From assembly GCA_964507245.1 (NCBI GenBank), contig CAZDQC010000030.1, positions 1-29,896 on the forward strand: a stretch of 29,896 bases of DNA, in the 5' to 3' direction. The position numbers were made by a program, and so were the translations under genes. A model generated the notes under the pieces. The model was not told where the DNA came from. It did not search any database and was given only the letters and a program-made list of their open reading frames with translations. Source of the stretch: GCA-2731375 sp964507245 (GTDB lineage Bacteria; Pseudomonadota; Alphaproteobacteria; GCA-2731375). This document shows, one piece after another, positions 24,603 to 29,896 of this stretch (position 1 is the stretch's first letter; each line of letters opens with the position of its first letter).

Positions 24603-24943
24603 CTTTGTCAGGCGGATAGGCTCAAAAGGTATCCACTTCATTTATTCCGTCAGAGTATCGGGATGGTGGTGATAGAGTGGAAGCATCTCCGCCGAGAAAA
24701 TGAGCGAATGCTACACTAATTTAAAAACCGTTGGCTCAATCGGCTGCTTCCTTGAACATATGGATTGGTTGTATCGCCTTGATGCCTCTCTGACCGCCAC
24801 TTTCATCTTAAGCCAAGCGGAGTTCAGGCCAAAAATCCTATTGACCGACGTCAGAGCTAAAACGAGTTCAATAATCGTATAGGTTGTATAACTTCCAGGA
24901 TATAAAATCACCCGAACCGAACATCAAGATCCAAGAGGAGCCC
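24603..24943. other. 341-bp gap upstream of the second nitroreductase
   Basis: No gene is supported. Two short open frames (24700-24882 on plus, 24711-24911 on minus) have no recognisable family features. The end of the stretch contains the GAGGAG ribosome-binding site of the nitroreductase. A promoter is expected here, but no clear boxes could be assigned. Confidence 0.5.
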
Positions 24944-25615
24944 ATGGACGTTTTGGAAGCCATAAAGTCCCGCAAGTCAATTCGCGCCTTCACTGACCAG
25001 CCAGTAGCGAGAGAAACCATTCAGCAAATCCTTAAAATTAGCCAGCGAGCGCCCAGCGGCACTAATACGCAGCCTTGGCATGTCTATATTTGCACCGGAG
25101 ATGTACGCAAGGCCATTACCGATGATGTTTTAGCCCTAGCGGCAGCAAGCAAAGCAGCAAAGTACGAAGACTATGACTACTACCCGCCGGTCTGGAATGA
25201 GACACACCGCGATCGGCGCCGAGGCGTTGGCTGGGACCTTTACGGCCTTTTGGGCATCAAAAAAGGAGATCGCGAGTCCAGCGCTCGGCAAGGAGCCAGG
25301 AACTTTAAGTTTTTTGATGCCCCCGTGGGCCTCTTCATCACAGTGGATGCCTATTTAGCCAGGGGAAATTGGGCCGATGCGGGCATGTACATTCAAACCA
25401 TTATGCTAGCGGCTCGTTCCTTTGACTTACATACCTGCCCACAAGCTGCTTGGATTCAGTTTCAGGAACCCGTCTTCTCGCACCTAGGTATCCCCAATGA
25501 TCAAGTCCTTGTTACCGGCATGTGCTTGGGCTATGCCGACGACAGAGCCATTGAAAATACACTCGTCAGCGATCGGGAAGATATCGCTAATGTTGCTCAT
25601 TTCGTCGGATTTTAA
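24944..25615 (+). CDS. Nitroreductase family protein (NfnB-like)
   Basis: A 223-residue FMN enzyme. The ATG at 24944 follows AGAGGAG and gives MDVLEAIKSRKSIRAF, the standard nitroreductase start. FMN contacts are Arg/Ser of SRKSIRAF, RAPSGTNTQPWHVY and the C-terminal GMCLGYAD. NWADAGMYIQTIMLAARSFDLHTCPQ is the conserved dimer helix. It would reduce nitroaromatics, quinones or related electrophiles with NAD(P)H. The gene converges on the aminotransferase with 18 bp between stops. Confidence 0.92.
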   Translation: MDVLEAIKSRKSIRAFTDQPVARETIQQILKISQRAPSGTNTQPWHVYICTGDVRKAITDDVLALAAASKAAKYEDYDYYPPVWNETHRDRRRGVGWDLYGLLGIKKGDRESSARQGARNFKFFDAPVGLFITVDAYLARGNWADAGMYIQTIMLAARSFDLHTCPQAAWIQFQEPVFSHLGIPNDQVLVTGMCLGYADDRAIENTLVSDREDIANVAHFVGF

Positions 25616-25633
25616 TAAGTAAAACCGAATACG

Positions 25634-27016
25634 TCAGACCAAATCATGGGCTGTTTCCATTTCAGTCAGACTGTCATCAATAATTGATACAATGCGGTCT
25701 ACCTGCTCCGCTGTAATGCACAGGGGCGGTGACAGAGGCAACGTGCTGGCGACACGTGTCAAAAGGCCCCGACGGATTAGACCATCACCCAAGGTTTTCA
25801 GTTCTGGGCCGTCTTCGGCAAATTTTTCCCGCGTCTCCCTGTCCTTGATTAGTTCCAACCCAGTCAATAGGCCCATACCTCTCACGTCGCCCACCGTCGC
25901 ATGATGGGATAATCCCTCCAGGCTCGCCTTCAGACGTATGCCCATCTTTTCTGAATTCACCACCAAGCCCTCCCGCTCGAAGATTACCAAATTGGCCAAG
26001 GCCGCGGCACAGGCGCCTGCATGGCCGCCATAAGTTAACAGGTGAGATAGTTTGTTGTCCTCCTCGAAAGCATCCATCACTTTGGGCCTGCACATCACCG
26101 CACCAATAGCTGCATATCCGCTAGCCAGGCCTTTCGCGATAGTCATAATATCGCCCACCAAATCCCAATGTTCTGAGGCGAACATGCGGCCTGTACGGCC
26201 AAATCCATTTATCACTTCGTCAGTGATCAAAAGCACCCCGTGCCGGTCACAAATTTGCCGCAAACGGGGCCAATAGTCATCAGGCGGCACTGCGATGCTG
26301 CCTGAGGCCGAGATAGGTTCAGCTATTACTGCAGCAACGGTCTTGGGGTTCTCATAACCGATGATCTGTTCAATTTGGTCCGCGCAAAGTAGATCGCAAA
26401 CCGGATAATTTTGGCGAAAATCACAGCGATAACAATAGGGAGGCGAAGCATGCAACACCCCATGCATGAATGGGCTATGATAGGGTTCCGACATGGGCCG
26501 CGTACCGCTGACGCTCATCGCGCCATATGTGGCACCATGATAAGAGCCGCGCCGCCCAATGATTTTTGATCGTTTTGGTTCACCATTAAAATAGTGATAT
26601 TGCCTCGCTATCTTAATAGCGCTTTCCACAGCTTCTGAACCGCCGGAACAAAAAAAGGCTGTTGTTTGATCCCCTGGCGTGATCTCCGCCAATCGAGTTG
26701 CCAGCTCAATCGCCGGAATGGTAGCCGCCTGGGTAGAGGAGGCGTAAGCGAGCGTGCCCGCCTGGCGAGCATAGGCTTCCGCGATCTCCGCCCGCCCGTG
26801 GCCGGCATTAACCAGCCACAAGCCGGCTAACCCATCGATATATTCCTTGCCCTCGATATCCTTGACAATAGCACCTTCGCCCTCCACCAGTATGCGCTTA
26901 CCACTGTCTTTTGCCAGAGCCCCGCGGGAAGAGGCATGAATGAACAAATGCTTGCTTCCAGCTTCTAGCAAAGCGTCTTGATTGGTCGACACCAACGGCT
27001 CCAGATTATCGTTCAT
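25634..27016 (-). CDS. Class III (omega) aminotransferase
   Basis: A 460-residue PLP-dependent transaminase. The ATG at 27016 follows GAGAGG and starts MNDNLEPLVS; upstream in-frame codons look non-coding. Marks include DIEGKEYIDGLAGLWLVNAGHG, CSGGSEAVESAIKIAR (residues 123-138), RRGSYHGATYGAMSVSG, the Asp266 DEVINGFGRTG loop, and the PLP-binding Lys295 in AKGLASGY. Four clustered Cys residues (YCYRCDF, VCDLLCA at about 195-211) occur in many members of this subfamily. Likely substrates are omega-amino acids, putrescine-type diamines or taurine, with pyruvate or 2-oxoglutarate as acceptor; the specificity cannot be set from sequence. Confidence 0.94.
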   Translation of the reverse strand: MNDNLEPLVSTNQDALLEAGSKHLFIHASSRGALAKDSGKRILVEGEGAIVKDIEGKEYIDGLAGLWLVNAGHGRAEIAEAYARQAGTLAYASSTQAATIPAIELATRLAEITPGDQTTAFFCSGGSEAVESAIKIARQYHYFNGEPKRSKIIGRRGSYHGATYGAMSVSGTRPMSEPYHSPFMHGVLHASPPYCYRCDFRQNYPVCDLLCADQIEQIIGYENPKTVAAVIAEPISASGSIAVPPDDYWPRLRQICDRHGVLLITDEVINGFGRTGRMFASEHWDLVGDIMTIAKGLASGYAAIGAVMCRPKVMDAFEEDNKLSHLLTYGGHAGACAAALANLVIFEREGLVVNSEKMGIRLKASLEGLSHHATVGDVRGMGLLTGLELIKDRETREKFAEDGPELKTLGDGLIRRGLLTRVASTLPLSPPLCITAEQVDRIVSIIDDSLTEMETAHDLV

Positions 27017-27176
27017 GGCACGGCCTCTCAGATTGCGACGAAAACGGCTCGTCTTTTGAATGGATGCCCTTGGACTATAGCCACCACCACATGCCGCAGC
27101 CAAAATTTTTACTGGAAATTTTCCCGGGCATGTACCCGCATTCGGGAATGGCCAAACCCACGAAGACACCTGAATT

Positions 27177-28433
27177 CTACGTATTCATTGAGTCGAAAAA
27201 CTCGTTATTGTCCTTGGTGCCTTTAAGCTTATCCAGTAGGAAACTCATGGAATCCATTGTGCCCATGGGGTGTAAAATTCGACGAAGCACCCACATTTTC
27301 GCCAGTGCGCCCTTGTCCACTAACAATTCCTCTTTTCGTGTCCCGGATTTTATTATGTCAATTGCCGGGAAAACGCGTTTGTCCGAAAGTTTGCGGTCAA
27401 GCACGATTTCTGAGTTGCCAGTGCCTTTGAATTCCTCAAAAATCACCTCGTCCATACGGCTGCCAGTATCGATGAGTGCGGTGGAAATGATAGTCAAGGA
27501 CCCGCCCTCCTCTATATTCCGAGCAGCGCCGAAAAAACGCTTGGGCCGTTGTAGGGCGTTGGCATCAACGCCCCCTGTTAATACTTTGCCCGATGACGGC
27601 ACCACCGTGTTATATGCTCGTGCTAGGCGGGTGATAGAATCCAATAGGATCACAACATCCCGCTTGTGTTCCACAAGGCGCTTAGCCTTGTTGATCACCA
27701 TTTCCGCCACCTGTACATGGCGGGAAGCCGGCTCGTCAAAGGTGGAGCTGATCACCTCGCCGGTAACTGACCGTTTCATATCTGTCACTTCTTCGGGCCG
27801 CTCGTCAATCAACAGCACGATCAGAAAACATTCTGGATGGTTCGCCATTATCGAATGGGCGATAGATTGCAAGATCACTGTCTTACCCGTGCGTGGTTGG
27901 GCTACAATCAAAGCCCGCTGTCCCTTGCCGATGGGAGAGACCAATTCAATAACCCGGCCCGTCTGATCCTCCAAGGTGGGATCTTCTCGCTCCATGACGA
28001 CGCGTTCATCTGGATACAACGGTGTCAAATCGTCGAAATGTACCTTATGGCGAGCATCTTCAGGATCACCGAAGTTAATATTGTTGACTTTCAAAAGGGC
28101 AAAATACCGTTCGCCGTCTTTGGGTGCACGAATTTCCCCTTCCACCGTATCGCCGGTGCGAAGGGCGAAGCGACGGATCTGCGAAGGTGAAACATAAATA
28201 TCGTCGGGGCCAGGTAGATAATTCGCTTCGGGCGCACGGAGAAAGCCGAAGCCGTCCTGCAAAATTTCCAGAGTACCCATGCCCGTGATTTCTTCATCTG
28301 CCTCAGCAGCCATTTTTAAAATTGCGAACATCTGCTCTTGCCGTCGCAGGGAGGATGCATTTTCCAGCCCCTTTTCCTCCGCGTAGCCAAGCAAATCGAT
28401 CGGGGTCATCTCTTTTAGTTCTTGTAGTTTCAT
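27177..28433 (-). CDS. rho: Transcription termination factor Rho
   Basis: A 418-residue hexameric RNA helicase. The start at 28433 gives MKLQELKEMTPIDLL, the standard N-terminus. The RNA-binding cold-shock domain includes GTLEILQDGFGFLRAPEANYLPGPDDIYVSPSQIRRF. The ATPase has Walker A QPRTGKT (179-185) and Walker B VVILLDSITRLARAYN, with the Q-loop/secondary RNA site LTGGVDANALQRPKRFFGAARNIEEGGSLTI. It terminates untranslated transcripts. A 160-bp gap separates it from the aminotransferase. Confidence 0.98.
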   Translation of the reverse strand: MKLQELKEMTPIDLLGYAEEKGLENASSLRRQEQMFAILKMAAEADEEITGMGTLEILQDGFGFLRAPEANYLPGPDDIYVSPSQIRRFALRTGDTVEGEIRAPKDGERYFALLKVNNINFGDPEDARHKVHFDDLTPLYPDERVVMEREDPTLEDQTGRVIELVSPIGKGQRALIVAQPRTGKTVILQSIAHSIMANHPECFLIVLLIDERPEEVTDMKRSVTGEVISSTFDEPASRHVQVAEMVINKAKRLVEHKRDVVILLDSITRLARAYNTVVPSSGKVLTGGVDANALQRPKRFFGAARNIEEGGSLTIISTALIDTGSRMDEVIFEEFKGTGNSEIVLDRKLSDKRVFPAIDIIKSGTRKEELLVDKGALAKMWVLRRILHPMGTMDSMSFLLDKLKGTKDNNEFFDSMNT

Positions 28434-28741
28434 CGGACCGTTGTTCGCTGAATGAATTTGAAAAGTTGTGACATCAGGAGTAGTTGCGCGACATTGCAAA
28501 GCGAAAAAGCAAGGGTAGAGCCACAGTTGGTAGGGGCAGAAACTAAACTAGGATCGTCATCACGGAAGAATGGAAGATAAAGGCACTGTGATGGAAAACG
28601 AAACCTGGCGCCAAATGGCGCCCACGGCCTCGGATCATGCCCCTCACCTAACACAGTTAACCCCAGGGGGAAAGCACGAATTTGCTTCAAATGATCGTAT
28701 TATCTTTCGAACGCCCCGTTTCACGAAGACAACAAATGGGG
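28434..28741 (-). promoter_or_regulatory. 308-bp rho leader / SDR-rho intergenic region
   Basis: No gene is supported. It should hold the rho promoter and 5' leader; rho is commonly autoregulated by attenuation in its leader (established for E. coli). A perfect small hairpin, GGCGCC-ATTT-GGCGCC on the minus strand, lies at 28607-28622 and is followed by a loosely T-rich AGGTTTCGTTTTCC, so it could terminate SDR transcripts or act in attenuation. A candidate -10 GATAAT occurs at 28704-28699 with a poor -35. Confidence 0.4.
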
Positions 28742-29506
28742 CTATCGAGCTGAATAACCGCCGTCGATCAACAAATCTGATCCAGTCATGAACGATGATT
28801 GTTCGCTGGCTAGAAACACTGCAGCGCGGGCAATTTCATCGGGTTGGCCTAATCGGCCAAGGGGATGCGCTGGTCCCCATTCCCGCTCCGCCGTTTCCAA
28901 ATCACCGAACTGCAGGGCTAACCGGTCAGTCGCCACTCCACCCGGCGAGAGGGTATTGGCGCGAATTTTGTCATCCGCGTGTTCCAAGGCAATTACCTTT
29001 GCCAACTGCAATAGCGCTCCTTTAGTAGCGCAATAAGGCCCGCGCAGGGGCGTGGCAACTCGTGCCATTTGCGAGGCAGTGATGATGATAGATCCCCCAC
29101 CTGCTGATAGCATCCAAGGTATCAAATATTTTGTTGTTAAGAAGACACCTGTCAAATTGACTGACAGAGCTTGTTCCCAATCTGCCAAAGCCAATTCTGT
29201 AATGCGTTTGGTTGGCGTCAAGGTCGCGGCGTTGCACAAACCCACGTTGATGGGCCCAAAACAATTCGCTACGACCTGTATAGCTCCTTTGACAGAATCC
29301 TCATCCTGCACATTACAACCCTGTGCCAGGGCTCGACCACCACCGTCGATGATACCAGCGGCTTCAATTTCCGCCTTTTTCTTGTTTAGATCGAGCAATC
29401 CTACGGCAGCGCCCTCAGCAGCAAAGGCCTTTGCGGTTGCAAGCCCTATGCCCTGAGCCGCACCCGTCACGATTGCGACCTTTTTCGCTAAAAAAATACT
29501 ACTCAT
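28742..29506 (-). CDS. SDR family oxidoreductase
   Basis: A 254-residue classical short-chain dehydrogenase. The NAD(P)-binding motif TGAAQGIG is at residues 14-21, the usual NNAG appears as CNAA, and the catalytic residues are Ser145 (TAS), Tyr158 and Lys162 (YCATK). The acidic LLDLN at the end of beta-2 suggests NAD(H) preference. The C-terminus GSDLLIDGGYSA is standard. The substrate is unknown; sugar, steroid or fatty-acyl alcohols are typical. It starts 12 bp after hemJ on the same strand and interrupts the usual hemJ-rho adjacency. Confidence 0.93.
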   Translation of the reverse strand: MSSIFLAKKVAIVTGAAQGIGLATAKAFAAEGAAVGLLDLNKKKAEIEAAGIIDGGGRALAQGCNVQDEDSVKGAIQVVANCFGPINVGLCNAATLTPTKRITELALADWEQALSVNLTGVFLTTKYLIPWMLSAGGGSIIITASQMARVATPLRGPYCATKGALLQLAKVIALEHADDKIRANTLSPGGVATDRLALQFGDLETAEREWGPAHPLGRLGQPDEIARAAVFLASEQSSFMTGSDLLIDGGYSAR

Positions 29507-29518
29507 GACAATATCCCT

Positions 29519-29896
29519 CTAAAATGGCCGGACAACGACCAAAATTACGATAATTATCAAAAATACCGTAGGGATTTCATTCACTTTACGATAGAAACCA
29601 GATGAACGGGTGTTCTTATCAGTTTCGAACTCCTTACGCCATTTAGCCAAACAGACATGTAAACTGCCCAAACCAAAAACGGCGCAAAACAACTTCACCC
29701 AGATCCAATATTGCCCAAAATCAATCACTCCAGGAGTCAAAAGAATACAAAGGCCAAAGAAATAGGATAGAACCATTGCCGGATTAAGGATAACCCGCAA
29801 GAGACGCCGCTCCATGATCTTAAGGGTTTCCGATAGTTCCGACCCCGGTTCAGCATCAGCGTGATAGACATATAGACGCGGAAGATACAGTAAGCC
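29519..29896 (-). CDS. hemJ: Protoporphyrinogen oxidase HemJ, 5' end beyond the window
   Basis: The frame is open from the right edge to the stop at 29519 and shows the last 125 residues of a family of about 145-155 aa. GLLYLPRLYVYHAD and IMERRLLRVILNPAM are HemJ signatures. Several hydrophobic segments follow, including LSYFFGLCILLTPGVI and the C-terminal VFLIIIVILVVVRPF, consistent with a four-helix inner-membrane protein. HemJ oxidises protoporphyrinogen IX to protoporphyrin IX in heme synthesis. The N-terminal His-bearing helix lies outside the window. Neighbourhood with rho is typical for Alphaproteobacteria. Confidence 0.93.
   Translation of the reverse strand, partial: GLLYLPRLYVYHADAEPGSELSETLKIMERRLLRVILNPAMVLSYFFGLCILLTPGVIDFGQYWIWVKLFCAVFGLGSLHVCLAKWRKEFETDKNTRSSGFYRKVNEIPTVFLIIIVILVVVRPF

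Noticed and set aside
24711..24911. Minus-strand 66-codon frame with an Arg/Lys-rich part that superficially recalls IS5-type transposase ends
   Set aside because: No DDE motif, no terminal inverted repeats and no target duplication could be found; the resemblance is too weak.
27017..27176. CCCGAATGCGGG hairpin downstream of rho as a terminator
   Set aside because: The stem is only 4 bp and has no T-run directly after it.
27064..27966. 300-codon plus-strand open frame opposite rho
   Set aside because: Its Ser/Arg-rich composition reflects the complement of rho codons; rho is unambiguous on the other strand.

Overview
The window reads as a chromosomal segment of an alphaproteobacterium, most likely of the Rhodospirillales or a related marine lineage, with moderate GC content. 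The main evidence is the block DUF3576 - leuS - lptE - holA facing parB - parA - rsmG - mnmG - mnmE, followed further on by rho and hemJ. This is the classical alphaproteobacterial arrangement near the replication origin. An exact parS palindrome lies inside rsmG, and a near-perfect second copy lies between mnmG and mnmE.

Layout. Positions 1-3054 hold an M81 (MlrC-type) metallopeptidase that runs off the left edge, a divergent FAD-dependent DAO-family oxidoreductase, and an OmpR/PhoB-type regulator whose receiver has lost its phospho-acceptor Asp. Positions 3204-6224 hold ribA, a YkuD-type L,D-transpeptidase homologue, yggS and a ThiE-like protein lacking the usual metal-binding acids. Positions 6321-8204 hold a GT9-like glycosyltransferase homologue with an uncertain N-terminus and a long poorly coding stretch with a possible gene remnant. 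Positions 8205-10535 hold a porin with an intrinsic terminator, a DUF6445-type 2OG-Fe(II) oxygenase-fold protein and a short TPR protein overlapping it. Positions 10669-15482 form the plus-strand run DUF3576 lipoprotein, leuS, lptE and holA. Positions 15513-21747 form the minus-strand run parB, parA, rsmG, mnmG, mnmE and a nitroreductase.

Between mnmE and rho the conserved order is interrupted by about 6 kb of accessory DNA. It holds the nitroreductase, a probable DUF6489 remnant, a clearly decayed YyaL/DUF255 thioredoxin-domain gene, ogt, a qor-type quinone reductase coupled to an F420H2/quinone-reductase-family protein, a second nitroreductase and a class III aminotransferase. An SDR dehydrogenase sits between hemJ and rho. 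The right edge cuts hemJ.

The intact genes serve chromosome partitioning (parAB and parS), tRNA and rRNA modification (mnmE, mnmG, rsmG), aminoacylation (leuS), DNA replication (holA), outer-membrane biogenesis (lptE, porin), cofactor metabolism (ribA, yggS, hemJ) and transcription termination (rho). I do not see a convincing undescribed multi-gene system. The most notable signals are the degenerate receiver, the parS sites embedded in the gid/par genes, the atypical ThiE-like protein, and several decaying genes concentrated in the accessory stretches.
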